A stretch of DNA of 64,000 nt, taken from NCBI GenBank assembly GCA_003249255.1, contig QKJP01000061.1, positions 124,001 through 188,000 on the forward strand, in the 5' to 3' direction. The notes under the pieces are model-generated. The model was given only the letters and a program-made list of their open reading frames with translations, ran no database searches and had not been told where the DNA came from. This DNA is from Bacteroidales bacterium (lineage in GTDB: Bacteria; Bacteroidota; Bacteroidia; Bacteroidales; Marinilabiliaceae). Numbering within the stretch: position 1 is the first letter of the stretch; every line of letters begins with the position of its first letter. Below, in pieces: positions 52,706-62,216 of this stretch. Both the position numbers and the translations under genes were made by a program.

Positions 52706-54046
52706 ATGAAGAAAAAACTAGTCATATTAGGTGCAGGCGAAAGCGGAGTTGGAGCTGCTTTGCTAGGTCAGGTTAAAGGTTGGGAGGTCTTTGTGTCCGA
52801 TAAAGGTAGCATTGCCGCCAATTATAAGGCTGAACTGGATAATGCCAATATCGCCTGGGAAGAAAATACCCATACTTTGGATAAAATATTTGCAGCAGAT
52901 GAAATTGTAAAGAGTCCCGGTATTCCTGAGCATATTACTTTAATCAAAGAATTAGGCGTGCGTGGCATTCCCGTTATTTCAGAAATAGAATTTGCAGGCA
53001 AATACAATACCTCTAAAACCATCTGCATCACCGGAAGTAATGGAAAAACAACCACCACCATGTTGGTATATCACTTGTTAAAAGATGCCGGTGTAGATGT
53101 TGAGATGTGCGGAAATATTGGGGTGAGTCTTGCTCGCCTGGTAGCAGAAGAGCGGCAGCCTGAGTGGTTTGTCATTGAATTAAGCAGCTTTCAGTTGGAT
53201 GGTATGTACACCTTTAAGGCTGATATTGCATTGTTATTAAATATTACCCCGGACCATTTAGATCGTTACGATCACAAAATGACCAATTATATCAAGAGTA
53301 AGTTTCGGATTGCTCTCAATCAAGGTGTGAATGATTATTTTATTTATTGTGCAGATGATCCAAACATCAAAAGAGAATTACCAAAACATATTTTTAGCTC
53401 AAACCTGATACCATTTAGTCAGAAAGAAATTTACAAAAAAGGAGCTTACTCTACTTCAGACGAAATGATTGTCAAACTAAATAATGATTCCATGAGCGTT
53501 TATTTACAGGAATTGGCCCTACAAGGAAGACATAATTTGTATAACTCTATGGCAGCAGGAATTGTCGCACGTGTATTAAATATTAAGAAAAAGATTATCC
53601 GTGAAAGTTTAGCTTCTTTTAAAGGAGCCGAACATCGGCTTGAAAAAGTGGTCTCCGTTCGCGGTATAGACTTCATTAATGATTCAAAAGCTACCAATGT
53701 TAATTCTACCTGGTACGCTTTAGAGTGTATGACTAAGCCCGTGATTTGGATTGCAGGAGGGACTGATAAAGGCAATGATTACACCGAATTACACCAAATT
53801 GCCAAATCAAAAGTGAAAGCCTTGATTTGTCTGGGTGTTGATAATTCTAAATTGATCAAATCATTTACGAATGTGGTTCCGGTCATCAAGGAGGCCAATT
53901 CGATGGAAGAAGCCATCAAAAAAGCCTATAAGCTTGGTAAGAAAGATGACGTTGTACTGCTTTCTCCTGCTTGTGCAAGCTTCGATCTGTTTAATAATTA
54001 CATGGATCGAGGCGAACAGTTTAAAAAATATGCAGCTGAGCTTTAG
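52706..54046 (+). CDS. murD: UDP-N-acetylmuramoyl-L-alanine:D-glutamate ligase
   Basis: The 446-residue Mur ligase adds D-Glu as the second stem residue. N-terminal KKKLVILGAGESGVG, the ATP loop CITGSNGKTTTTML, LNITPDHLDRY, EHRLE and the C-terminal LLSPACASFDLF(N) are all MurD signatures; the last distinguishes it from MurC/E/F. It starts 8 bp after mraY. A 93-bp gap separates it from ftsW. Confidence 0.97.
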   Translation: MKKKLVILGAGESGVGAALLGQVKGWEVFVSDKGSIAANYKAELDNANIAWEENTHTLDKIFAADEIVKSPGIPEHITLIKELGVRGIPVISEIEFAGKYNTSKTICITGSNGKTTTTMLVYHLLKDAGVDVEMCGNIGVSLARLVAEERQPEWFVIELSSFQLDGMYTFKADIALLLNITPDHLDRYDHKMTNYIKSKFRIALNQGVNDYFIYCADDPNIKRELPKHIFSSNLIPFSQKEIYKKGAYSTSDEMIVKLNNDSMSVYLQELALQGRHNLYNSMAAGIVARVLNIKKKIIRESLASFKGAEHRLEKVVSVRGIDFINDSKATNVNSTWYALECMTKPVIWIAGGTDKGNDYTELHQIAKSKVKALICLGVDNSKLIKSFTNVVPVIKEANSMEEAIKKAYKLGKKDDVVLLSPACASFDLFNNYMDRGEQFKKYAAEL

Positions 54047-54139
54047 TTGATTTGTCATGGAGAAATATCAAAAAAACTCGATTTAAGAAATGGGTAATGG
54101 TCTAATGTCTATTATCTATTATCTCTCTATTTAATTAAT

Positions 54140-55303
54140 ATGAATGACGCCTTTAAGAAATATGTAAAAGGAGACCGGATCATTTGGATGATCATTGTGG
54201 TGCTGGGCTTATTTTCTGCATTGGTTGTTTATAGTGCTACCGGAAATTTGGCCTATAAGCACCATGATGGAAATACGGTGCATTACTTGTTTCAACATGG
54301 ACGAATGTTATTGTTGGGATTAGGAATTATCGTACTTGTTCATAATTTATCCTATAAAATATTTGCGCGCTTTGCTTTGCCTCTGTTGTATTTTTCCATC
54401 CTCCTTTTGGGAATTACCTTGGTGTCTGGTGTTAACTTAAATCAGGCTAACCGATGGATGACTGTACCTTTAATTGGCATCCAATTTCAGCCTTCAGAGT
54501 TAGCGAAAATTGCTTTAATTATCTATGTAGCCAAAATTTTGGCTCGGTTTCAAGCCGAAGATCAATCACCGGCTCAGGCCTTTAAGCCCATAATGATTCA
54601 TGTCTTACTGGTGTGTGGATTAATTTTTACGCAAAACTTTTCTACCGCAGCCTTAATTGGTTTAGTGTGCATGGTTTTAATGATCATTGGCCGTATTCCG
54701 ATGAAATACATTTTGGGTACCATTGGGGCAGGAGTCCTTTTTGTGGTAATGGTGTTTTTATTATCGCCCCATGTGTCATTTTTACGCAGGGCCGAAACCT
54801 GGAAAGCGCGTATTGAACGTTACACATCTGAAGGAGAATCTGCTGATGATCCGGGAAATTTCCAGGCCGAACGTTCTCAAATGGCCATTGCAACCGGCGG
54901 TTTATTAGGGGCAGGGCCGGGGAACAGTAAGCAACGGTATTTCTTACCTCACCCATACAGTGATTTTGTTTTTGCCATTATCGTAGAAGAGTTTGGCTTA
55001 TGGGGAGCAGTAGTTGTTATACTCTGCTATTTGTTATTGTTATTTAGGGCAGGCGTTATAGTCCGGGCAAGTACCCGAACATTTCCGGCCTTGCTCGTTG
55101 TTGGTTTGTCCTTTTTATTAGTTATACAAGCCTTGGTAAATATGTCTGTGGCTGTAGGCCTACTGCCTGTAACCGGACAAACGTTACCATTTTTAAGTAT
55201 GGGAGGTACTTCCATATTGTTTACAGGAGTTGCTTTGGGAGCAATTTTAAGTGTAAGCCGTTTTAATATGTTAGAAAAAGAAGCAGCAAAAAATAAAGAA
55301 TAA
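54140..55303 (+). CDS. ftsW: FtsW, SEDS peptidoglycan glycosyltransferase of the divisome
   Basis: The 387-residue polytopic SEDS protein polymerises lipid II at the septum with FtsI. It has about ten membrane segments, with RWMTVPLIGIQFQPSELAKIALIIY, the catalytic-Asp region HPYSDFVFAIIVEEFGLWG, and the C-terminal GLLPVTGQTLPFLSMGGTS. Position in the dcw cluster between murD and murG identifies FtsW rather than RodA. The 93-bp upstream gap contains short 'tctattatc' reiterations and no clear promoter. It abuts murG with no gap. Confidence 0.96.
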   Translation: MNDAFKKYVKGDRIIWMIIVVLGLFSALVVYSATGNLAYKHHDGNTVHYLFQHGRMLLLGLGIIVLVHNLSYKIFARFALPLLYFSILLLGITLVSGVNLNQANRWMTVPLIGIQFQPSELAKIALIIYVAKILARFQAEDQSPAQAFKPIMIHVLLVCGLIFTQNFSTAALIGLVCMVLMIIGRIPMKYILGTIGAGVLFVVMVFLLSPHVSFLRRAETWKARIERYTSEGESADDPGNFQAERSQMAIATGGLLGAGPGNSKQRYFLPHPYSDFVFAIIVEEFGLWGAVVVILCYLLLLFRAGVIVRASTRTFPALLVVGLSFLLVIQALVNMSVAVGLLPVTGQTLPFLSMGGTSILFTGVALGAILSVSRFNMLEKEAAKNKE

Positions 55304-56404
55304 ATGAGTCAGATTAAAGTCATTATTAGTGGAGGAGGTACAGGAGGGCATATCTTTCCTGCCATTGCCATTGCCACAGCTGTAAAGAAATTAGAGCCTG
55401 ATGCCGAAATTCTTTTTGTAGGAGCATTGGGAAAAATGGAAATGGAAAAAGTTCCGGCAGCGGGATTTGAAATTGTTGGTCTACCGGTGGCCGGATTTCA
55501 CCGTAAATTAACCTTACGTAATTTATCTTTCCCTTTTAAGTTATTGGCCAGTATGCTAAAAGCCCGAAAGGTTGTGAAAGATTTCCAACCTGATGTAGCA
55601 GTTGGTGTTGGAGGTTATGCAAGTGGTCCCGTTCTGCGCGTGGCATCCATGTCTGGTATTCCATCTTTATTACAGGAGCAAAATTCATTTCCGGGTGTTA
55701 CCAATCGAATTTTAGCACTTAAAGCCGAGCGCATTTGTGTGGCTTATGATAATATGGAACGTTTCTTTCCTGCTGAGAAAATTAATATGACCGGTAATCC
55801 GGTTAGAGATGGGTTGTTAACTGAGATTTCTAAAGAAGCAGCTGCCGAGTTCTGGGGTTTAGATCCCAATAAGAAAACCATTTTGGTTATTGGAGGGAGT
55901 TTGGGAGCTCGTTCGGTGAACAACGGTATAAGTGCCACTGTAGATCAGCTTGATGCAGATGTTCAATTGTTGTGGCAAACCGGGAAATTATATTTAGAAG
56001 AAATGGAATCTAAACTCGATCCAAAATTAAAAGATCGGGTGAAGGTGATGGATTTTATTGCACGAATGGATATGGCTTTTGCCATGGCCGATGTGGTGGT
56101 GTCAAGAGCAGGAGCTAGTTCTATTTCCGAATTAGCCTTGTTGGGTAAGCCAAGTATTTTTGTTCCATCGCCGAATGTGTCTGAAGATCATCAAACCAAA
56201 AATGCTCAGGCTTTGGTGGATAAAAGTGCTGCACTAATGGTTAAAGATGAAGAGACAGATACCTTATTAAGTGCTGCGAGTAAATTGTTGCAGGATGATA
56301 TAGTATTAGCCGAATTGGCTCAAAACATTAAGCATTTTGCCAAACCAAATGCAGCAGAAGATATTGCAAAAGAAGTAATTAATCTGGCACGTAAAAAGAA
56401 ATGA
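55304..56404 (+). CDS. murG: Lipid II synthase (UDP-GlcNAc:lipid I GlcNAc transferase)
   Basis: The 366-residue GT28 enzyme converts lipid I to lipid II at the inner membrane. It shows GGGTGGHIFPAIAIA at the N-terminus, VGVGGYASGPVLR, LLQEQNSFPGVTNR, IGGSLGARSVN, VVSRAGASSISELALLGKPS and VPSPNVSEDHQTKNAQAL. It begins directly after the ftsW stop and overlaps murC by the 4-bp ATGA. Confidence 0.97.
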   Translation: MSQIKVIISGGGTGGHIFPAIAIATAVKKLEPDAEILFVGALGKMEMEKVPAAGFEIVGLPVAGFHRKLTLRNLSFPFKLLASMLKARKVVKDFQPDVAVGVGGYASGPVLRVASMSGIPSLLQEQNSFPGVTNRILALKAERICVAYDNMERFFPAEKINMTGNPVRDGLLTEISKEAAAEFWGLDPNKKTILVIGGSLGARSVNNGISATVDQLDADVQLLWQTGKLYLEEMESKLDPKLKDRVKVMDFIARMDMAFAMADVVVSRAGASSISELALLGKPSIFVPSPNVSEDHQTKNAQALVDKSAALMVKDEETDTLLSAASKLLQDDIVLAELAQNIKHFAKPNAAEDIAKEVINLARKKK

Positions 56405-57780
56405 TTGAGTTTGATAATATAGAGAATGTATATTTTATCGGTGCCGGCGGCATTGGTATGAGTGCCCTTGCACGTTTTTTTAAGCATCAGGGAAAACGTG
56501 TGGCGGGTTATGATAAAACGCCCACGGTATTAACCGCTGAATTACAAAAGGAGGGAATTGATATTCATTTTGAAGATGACGTCGATTTAATAGCTCCTGA
56601 ATTCAAAAAGTGTGCTCGTACATTGGTGGTTTATACGCCTGCGATCCCTCGAAAGCATCATGAGCTTAACTTTTTTATTGAAGAAGGATTTGATATTAAA
56701 AAGAGGGCGGAGGTTTTAGGTATTATCACGCGCAAGATGGAGGGCGTATGTGTGGCCGGTACTCATGGTAAAACTACCATTTCGACCATGACGACCCATT
56801 TATATACTCAATCAAAAATTGGATGTAGTGCTTTTATTGGTGGTATCTCTCGTAACTATGAAACCAATTTTTTACATCACGACACGTCACGTTTTGTGAT
56901 TATGGAAGCTGATGAGTTTGATCGTTCCTTCTTGCAATTAAAGCCTTTTTTGGCTTTGATCTCTGCAATGGATGCTGATCATTTGGATATTTATGGCAGT
57001 GCGGAAAAAGTAAATTTAGCTTTTAAGCAATTTGCCAACAAGATTCAACCCGGGGGTGTTCTGGTTATGAAGGATGGATTGCCTTTGGACGACCTTAAAG
57101 ATGATTTTGAAATATTTACTTATTCGATGAATAAGGGAAGTGATTTTTATCCTACGAATATAAAATTGAAGGATGGTTTGTATCACTTCACCTTAATTTC
57201 TCCTTTAGGGAATATTGAGAATTTGAAAATGGGAGTTCCCGGTTTGCTAAATGTTGAGAACATGGTTGGTGCCATGGCTTTAGCATTACTTGGGGGAGTA
57301 GAGCCTCACGAAATACAAAAAGCCGTTCCTGAGTTTATGGGTATCCGTCGTCGATTTGATTATCGGATTAAGCGAAATGATTTGGTGTTTATTGATGATT
57401 ATGCTCATCATCCCGAAGAAATTAAAGCCACTATTAATTCGGTAAAAGATATCTTTCCGGGTAAAAAAATTACAGTTGCCTTTCAGCCGCATTTGTTTAG
57501 CAGGACTCAGGATTTTGCTGATGGTTTTGCCGAATCGCTTGATATGGCAGATAGGGTGGTGTTGTTAGATATTTATCCGGCACGTGAGTTGCCAATCGAA
57601 GGTGTAAGTTCTAAAATGATTGGCGACAGAATGAAATTAAACAACGTTGAGTATGCCAGCTTAACCACAGCTAATGAGATTATTTTATCAACGTCAAATG
57701 AAATTATTTTAACCTTGGGAGCCGGTGATATAGATACCATTGTTCCTGTGTTGGAAGAGGCGTTAAGAACTAACGCTTGA
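56401..57780 (+). CDS. murC: UDP-N-acetylmuramate:L-alanine ligase
   Basis: The 459-residue Mur ligase adds L-Ala, the first stem residue. Signatures are VYFIGAGGIGMSALARFF, CVAGTHGKTTISTMTT (ATP loop with His), EADEFDRSFL, IDDYAHHPEEIKATI and FQPHLFSRTQDFADGF. It overlaps murG by 4 bp. A 92-bp gap follows before ftsQ. Confidence 0.97.
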   Translation: MIEFDNIENVYFIGAGGIGMSALARFFKHQGKRVAGYDKTPTVLTAELQKEGIDIHFEDDVDLIAPEFKKCARTLVVYTPAIPRKHHELNFFIEEGFDIKKRAEVLGIITRKMEGVCVAGTHGKTTISTMTTHLYTQSKIGCSAFIGGISRNYETNFLHHDTSRFVIMEADEFDRSFLQLKPFLALISAMDADHLDIYGSAEKVNLAFKQFANKIQPGGVLVMKDGLPLDDLKDDFEIFTYSMNKGSDFYPTNIKLKDGLYHFTLISPLGNIENLKMGVPGLLNVENMVGAMALALLGGVEPHEIQKAVPEFMGIRRRFDYRIKRNDLVFIDDYAHHPEEIKATINSVKDIFPGKKITVAFQPHLFSRTQDFADGFAESLDMADRVVLLDIYPARELPIEGVSSKMIGDRMKLNNVEYASLTTANEIILSTSNEIILTLGAGDIDTIVPVLEEALRTNA

Positions 57781-57872
57781 AGTTGTTGATAAGAATTGGA
57801 AAAGAGTTAATTAGAACGTTCTTTTAGAAGGATAGGAAACAATATTTTTGAAGAGATTTTAAAAGTAAAACA

Positions 57873-58598
57873 TTGAAGAAGTTTAAACAAATAGCAAAAG
57901 TGGTATTTATCGTCATGTACTTTCCCATTGTTTTTTCGTTTGTGCTCATCGAAAAAAACAATTTAGTATGTAGTACTATCGAACCTGCTATTTGTGATAG
58001 TGCTGATAATAAGTTTATTACGTCTTCTGAAGTGCGCAATTTGGTGATCGAAAAATATCCCGGGTTATTAGGGCGGCAGATTGATGAAGTGAGCTGTGAA
58101 GAGATGGAAGTCTTTTTTAGAAATCATCCTGCAATTCAAACTTGTGAAGCCTATTTTACACACGGAGGAGCTTTACATGTTGATGTCATTCAGCGAGAGC
58201 CTTTGGTTAGAGTGTTTGGTAACTTAGGTTCTTATTATTTGGATACGTATGGGCAAAGAATGCCTTTATTTACGAACCATACCGCTCATGTGCTCGTGGC
58301 AAGTGGCTATTTAGCCCGACTTAAGTCAGAGAAGCATTTAGTTGCACTGGCTCAAAAAATTTATAACGATCCATTTTGGAAGGCACAGATCGAACAGATT
58401 TATGTAGATGAGAATGGGCATTTTATTTTAGTTCCTCGAGTAGGAGTACACATTATTGAGTTTGGTAGTATTTACCAAATGGATGAGAAATTTCGAAATT
58501 TGTATGCGCTATATACCCATGGCTGGGATGCACGCGAATGGAATTTATATACAAAAGTAAACTTGAAGTATAACGGGCAAATTGTTTGCACAAAATAG
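57873..58598 (+). CDS. ftsQ: FtsQ/DivIB-like divisome protein
   Basis: The 241-residue bitopic protein starts at TTG. The first ATG in frame (57915) would cut into the membrane helix (residues about 9-26, VVFIVMYFPIVFSFVLI), so TTG is preferred. Behind it is a POTRA-like domain (NKFITSSEVRNLVIEKYPGLLGRQI, EMEVFFRNHPAIQTCEAYFT, VDVIQREPLVRVFG) and the FtsQ C-terminal domain. It links FtsL/B to FtsW-FtsI. It precedes ftsA by 9 bp. Sequence conservation is weak, as usual for FtsQ. Confidence 0.9.
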   Translation: MKKFKQIAKVVFIVMYFPIVFSFVLIEKNNLVCSTIEPAICDSADNKFITSSEVRNLVIEKYPGLLGRQIDEVSCEEMEVFFRNHPAIQTCEAYFTHGGALHVDVIQREPLVRVFGNLGSYYLDTYGQRMPLFTNHTAHVLVASGYLARLKSEKHLVALAQKIYNDPFWKAQIEQIYVDENGHFILVPRVGVHIIEFGSIYQMDEKFRNLYALYTHGWDAREWNLYTKVNLKYNGQIVCTK

Positions 58599-58607
58599 GA
58601 GATAAAG

Positions 58608-59951
58608 ATGAACCACGAATCTAATCTTGTTGCTGCAATCGACATTGGAACTACAAAAATTGTTGCCATTGTTGGTAAAAAGGCGGAGGATGGTCGCCTT
58701 GAAATGTTGGGTATGGAACAAGTTGTTTCTACCGGTGTTAAAAGAGGAGTTGTGCTGAATATTGATGAAACAGTCAAGTCAGTTCAACAAGCAGTAACCC
58801 GCATTGAATTAAAATTAAACTTGAAACTATCGGATGTGTTTGTTGGTATTGCCGGGCAACACATTAAGAGTTTACGTAATCGCGGATACCGTTTTATCGA
58901 GTCCGGTAACGACATTACTCAGGCAGAAGTAGACCAGCTGTTTGACGATAATTATAAAATTCCGGTTGAACCGGGAGAAAAAATTATGCATGTGATTCCT
59001 CAGGATTACATCGTCGACAATGAAATGGGCGTTAAGAATCCTGTGGGTATGTCAGGTAGACGATTAGAAGGAAATTATCACATTGTATTAGGACGTATTG
59101 CATCGGTTAAAAACATTGAAAAATGTATTCGCCGAGTAGGAATGAAATTGAATGATTTAATTCTGGAACCATTAGCTTCCTCAAAAAGTGTTTTAAGTGA
59201 CGAAGAAAAAGAAGCCGGAGTTGTTTTAGTCGATATAGGTGGAGGAACTACCGATGTGGCTGTTTTGTATGATGGGATCATTCGTCATACCGCAGTTATT
59301 CCTTTTGGTGGAAATGTGGTAACCTCAGATATTAAAGAAGGGTGTTCTGTTTTATCCCGTCATGCCGAAGCCTTAAAAGTACAATATGGTTCAGCAATGG
59401 GAGATCTTGCGAGTGAAGATACCGTTGTGACCATCCCGGGTATGGAAGGATGGGAATCAAAAGAAATTTCTTTAAAGAGTTTGGCATATATTATTCAGGC
59501 TCGCATGGAAGAAATTATTGATTATGTGATGTATCAAATTGAGAATTCCGGTTTTTATGATAAGGTTGGAGCTGGTATAGTATTAACCGGCGGAGGTGCT
59601 TTGTTAAAAGATTTACCACAGTTAATCAAACTTCGTACAGGAATGGATGTCCGTTTAGGAATTCCCTTTAAAGAAGTGGTAGCTAATATGCCTGAAATGG
59701 CTTTAAAGCCGATGTATTCAACCAGTATCGGTCTTTTGCTGAGTGCTTTAGAGCAGCCTCAAATGCGCATTATGGAGCCCTCTCTTTTTGATGATGTAGA
59801 GCCTATTCAGCAAACCGAAACTAAAAAATCAACCCGTAACGAACGTAATAAGTCTAAGAAAACGGGTAGTGATATTCGGCCGGGAGATTTATTTGGCAGT
59901 TTAAAAAGAGGTATCGTCAATATATTTGATGAGCGAGACGTAGAAATGTAG
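58608..59951 (+). CDS. ftsA: FtsA, actin-like membrane tether of FtsZ
   Basis: The 447-residue actin-fold ATPase has phosphate 1 motif AIDIGTTKIVAIVG, phosphate 2 VVLVDIGGGTTDVAVLY and the adenosine motif GIVLTGGGALL. The SHS2/1C insertion lies at residues about 85-165 (GNDITQAEVDQLFDDNYKI). The C-terminal tail after a polar linker ends SLKRGIVNIFDERDVEM, a short amphipathic helix suited to membrane binding. FtsA anchors FtsZ filaments. It is 19 bp before ftsZ. Confidence 0.96.
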   Translation: MNHESNLVAAIDIGTTKIVAIVGKKAEDGRLEMLGMEQVVSTGVKRGVVLNIDETVKSVQQAVTRIELKLNLKLSDVFVGIAGQHIKSLRNRGYRFIESGNDITQAEVDQLFDDNYKIPVEPGEKIMHVIPQDYIVDNEMGVKNPVGMSGRRLEGNYHIVLGRIASVKNIEKCIRRVGMKLNDLILEPLASSKSVLSDEEKEAGVVLVDIGGGTTDVAVLYDGIIRHTAVIPFGGNVVTSDIKEGCSVLSRHAEALKVQYGSAMGDLASEDTVVTIPGMEGWESKEISLKSLAYIIQARMEEIIDYVMYQIENSGFYDKVGAGIVLTGGGALLKDLPQLIKLRTGMDVRLGIPFKEVVANMPEMALKPMYSTSIGLLLSALEQPQMRIMEPSLFDDVEPIQQTETKKSTRNERNKSKKTGSDIRPGDLFGSLKRGIVNIFDERDVEM

Positions 59952-59970
59952 GAGTGGAAAACCAACTGTT

Positions 59971-61461
59971 ATGACTGACGATTTAATGAATTTTGAAATT
60001 CCTCAGGAAACTTCATCCATAATTAAAGTAATTGGTGTTGGAGGAGGAGGAAGTAATGCCGTGAATTATATGTATAATCAGGGCATTAAAGATGTGAACT
60101 TTGTGGTTTGTAATACCGATGCGCAAGCGTTGGCAAATAGTCCTGTACCCGTTAAAATCCAATTGGGAGAATCTTTAACCGAAGGGCGAGGGGCTGGAAA
60201 TAAACCGGCAAAGGGGCGTGAATCTGCCATCGAAAATATTGAAGATATTGCCCATGTATTGGAGCAAAATACAAAAATGGTTTTCGTAACTGCCGGAATG
60301 GGTGGCGGTACCGGAACCGGAGCTGCCCCAGTTATTGCAAAAGCAGCCAAAGAGATGGGTATTCTTACAGTTGGGATTGTTACTATTCCGTTTCGTTTTG
60401 AAGGAAAATTAAGAATTAATCAAGCATTGGATGGTATTTCTGAAATGGAGAAGTACGTTGATTCTTTGTTGATAATTAATAATGAGCGACTGCGCGAGAT
60501 GTTTGGCGATTTAAAATTATCCAACGCCTTCTCAAGAGCTGATGATGTCCTGTCTGTTGCAGCAAAAGGTATAGCCGAAATTATTACTGTTCATGGTTAT
60601 ATCAACGTGGATTTTGCTGATGTTCAGACTGTGATGAAAGACAGTGGTGTGGCCGTTATGGGATCTGCAAGAGCATCCGGTGAAAATCGTGCCATCGATG
60701 CCATTCAGGAAGCCTTGGAGTCTCCTTTGTTAAACAACAATGATATTCGTGGTGCAAAAAATATCTTGTTGAATATTACCTCCGGAACCGAAGAAATTAC
60801 CATGGATGAAGTGGGAGAGGTGACGGATTATGTTCAGGATATGGTTGGTGATGATGCTTCAATTATTTGGGGTACCGGATCCGAAGAATCTTTGGGCGAT
60901 GAAGTGTGTGTAACCATAATAGCAACCGGTTTTGCTTCTGCTGATTTATTAAATCATAATAAAAAAAGCGAGCGCAAGATAACCCGGGTTTCTTTGGATG
61001 GTGAAGTTATTTCATCTTCCCGTGAACAACAGTTTGGCTCATATCATAAGCAAACTTCTTCTCCGGGTAATGTGATTGATTTTTCAGAGCTGGATAAAGA
61101 AAAGGATAATCGTATCGATAAGTATTACAAACCGATTATTCCTCAACGCAATAAAACTCAGGTTGATCATTTTAAACCTGCTGAAAATGATATCGATTTT
61201 GATTTCAATGCTTCATTTTCAGGTGCGAGTTATTATAAGCCTCGAATTACTCCGGAAGAGATGGAAGATGAAAAAATGATTGAGCAAATGGAAAATGTGC
61301 CTGCTTATAAACGTAAGCAAATGCGCATGCAACAACAAGCAGAAGAGCAACAAGCACCAAATATTGGAAATGAAATCAGTCATTTTACCTTATCTGAAGA
61401 CGAAAATGGAGAACCTCGCATTAGTCGTAATAATCCATATTTGCATGATAATGTTGATTAA
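59971..61461 (+). CDS. ftsZ: FtsZ, tubulin-like division GTPase
   Basis: The 496-residue protein has the GTP-binding tubulin signature GMGGGTGTGAAP (G111-G117 core), an N-terminal VGGGGSNAVNYM, and T7-loop-type NVDFADVQTVM. The C-terminal part after residue about 320 is a long variable linker. The motif VPAYKRKQ (residues 443-450), which resembles the conserved C-terminal peptide that binds FtsA, is followed by about 45 more residues ending NPYLHDNVD. A tail beyond the peptide is typical of Bacteroidales FtsZ. Last gene of the dcw operon; no simple terminator follows, but an inverted repeat does. Confidence 0.97.
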   Translation: MTDDLMNFEIPQETSSIIKVIGVGGGGSNAVNYMYNQGIKDVNFVVCNTDAQALANSPVPVKIQLGESLTEGRGAGNKPAKGRESAIENIEDIAHVLEQNTKMVFVTAGMGGGTGTGAAPVIAKAAKEMGILTVGIVTIPFRFEGKLRINQALDGISEMEKYVDSLLIINNERLREMFGDLKLSNAFSRADDVLSVAAKGIAEIITVHGYINVDFADVQTVMKDSGVAVMGSARASGENRAIDAIQEALESPLLNNNDIRGAKNILLNITSGTEEITMDEVGEVTDYVQDMVGDDASIIWGTGSEESLGDEVCVTIIATGFASADLLNHNKKSERKITRVSLDGEVISSSREQQFGSYHKQTSSPGNVIDFSELDKEKDNRIDKYYKPIIPQRNKTQVDHFKPAENDIDFDFNASFSGASYYKPRITPEEMEDEKMIEQMENVPAYKRKQMRMQQQAEEQQAPNIGNEISHFTLSEDENGEPRISRNNPYLHDNVD

Positions 61462-61465
61462 TATA

Positions 61466-61603
61466 GTCCGTAATTCGGAGTCCGGAAGCTAGACGCAAAT
61501 ATTCCAAAGAGCATCATTGCTTTAATTGTTTTATAAGCTTGATCGAAGTAAAGAATAAATCAGACAATAAGAAAATAACTAAATCGGACTCCGTACTTCG
61601 GAC
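61466..61603. repeat. Inverted repeat pair between ftsZ and the yqeY-like gene
   Basis: GTCCGTAATTCGGAGTCCG (61466-61484) and CGGACTCCGTACTTCGGAC (61585-61603) are inverted copies, with 9- and 5-bp perfect blocks around a variable centre. They enclose about 100 bp of non-coding DNA. The second half also repeats CGGACTCCG directly at 61585 and near 61599. It could fold into a long hairpin between the two transcripts. Confidence 0.75.
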
Positions 61604-61627
61604 TCCGAACTAAAACAATAAATAAAC

Positions 61628-62077
61628 ATGAGCCTTACAGCACAATTAAATGAAGATATTAAAACGGCAATGAAAGCCAAAGACCCCATTAGACTTGAAG
61701 CCTTACGTGCGGTTAAAAAGGAAGTAATTGAAGCTAAAACAGCCAAAGCCGGCATAGATGATTTAGCAGATGAAGATGTGATCTCCATTATTTCAAAAAT
61801 GGTAAAGCAACGCAAAGATGCTGCAGCATTATTTGCAGAACAAGGACGTGAAGATTTAGCTGAAAAAGAATTAGCAGAAATTGAAGCTATTAGCTCTTAC
61901 TTACCGGAGCAATTATCTGCCGATGAAATTGAAGCTGCTGTTAAAGCAATCGTCGAAAAGGTGGGTGCCACCTCAATGAAAGACATGGGTAAAGTTATGG
62001 GAATTGCTTCAAAAGAAATGGCGGGTAAAGCAGATGGTAAAGACATTTCTGCAGCTGTTAAAGCTATCCTGGGATAA
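61628..62077 (+). CDS. GatB/YqeY domain-containing protein
   Basis: The 149-residue helical protein belongs to the YqeY family, a stand-alone version of the C-terminal tRNA-binding domain of the amidotransferase subunit GatB. Conserved features are the N-terminal LNEDIKTAMKAKDPIRLEALRAVKKEV, the central ISSYLPEQLSADEIEAAV and the C-terminal GKVMGIASKEMAGKADGKDI. A role in tRNA-dependent amidation or tRNA binding is inferred from the family and not proven. Cytoplasmic. It follows ftsZ by 166 bp and is followed by a hairpin terminator. Confidence 0.95.
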   Translation: MSLTAQLNEDIKTAMKAKDPIRLEALRAVKKEVIEAKTAKAGIDDLADEDVISIISKMVKQRKDAAALFAEQGREDLAEKELAEIEAISSYLPEQLSADEIEAAVKAIVEKVGATSMKDMGKVMGIASKEMAGKADGKDISAAVKAILG

Positions 62078-62112
62078 TAAGAAAATATATTGGTTAGATT
62101 TTTTATTTACTA

Positions 62113-62148
62113 AACCTCCCGGATATTTAAAATCTGGGAGGTTTTTTT
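62113..62148 (+). terminator. Terminator of the yqeY-like gene
   Basis: AACCTCCC / GGGAGGTT stem with an AT-rich loop and seven T. Confidence 0.88.
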
Positions 62149-62162
62149 ACATCCATTACAGC

Positions 62163-62198
62163 ACAAAAAAAAGCGAGCCTTCTCAGACTCGCTTTTTA
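62163..62198 (-). terminator. Terminator of the PpiD-like gene
   Basis: AAGCGAG / CTCGCTT stem, 10-nt loop, with a run of at least eight T on the minus strand; it lies 19 bp beyond the stop of the PpiD-like gene. Confidence 0.85.
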
Positions 62199-62216
62199 TA
62201 TGGTGTTAATCTTCTA

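Noticed and set aside
54047-54139. Separate promoter or small RNA before ftsW
   Set aside because: The gap has short 'tctattatc' reiterations but neither a TAnnTTTG box nor a stable hairpin.
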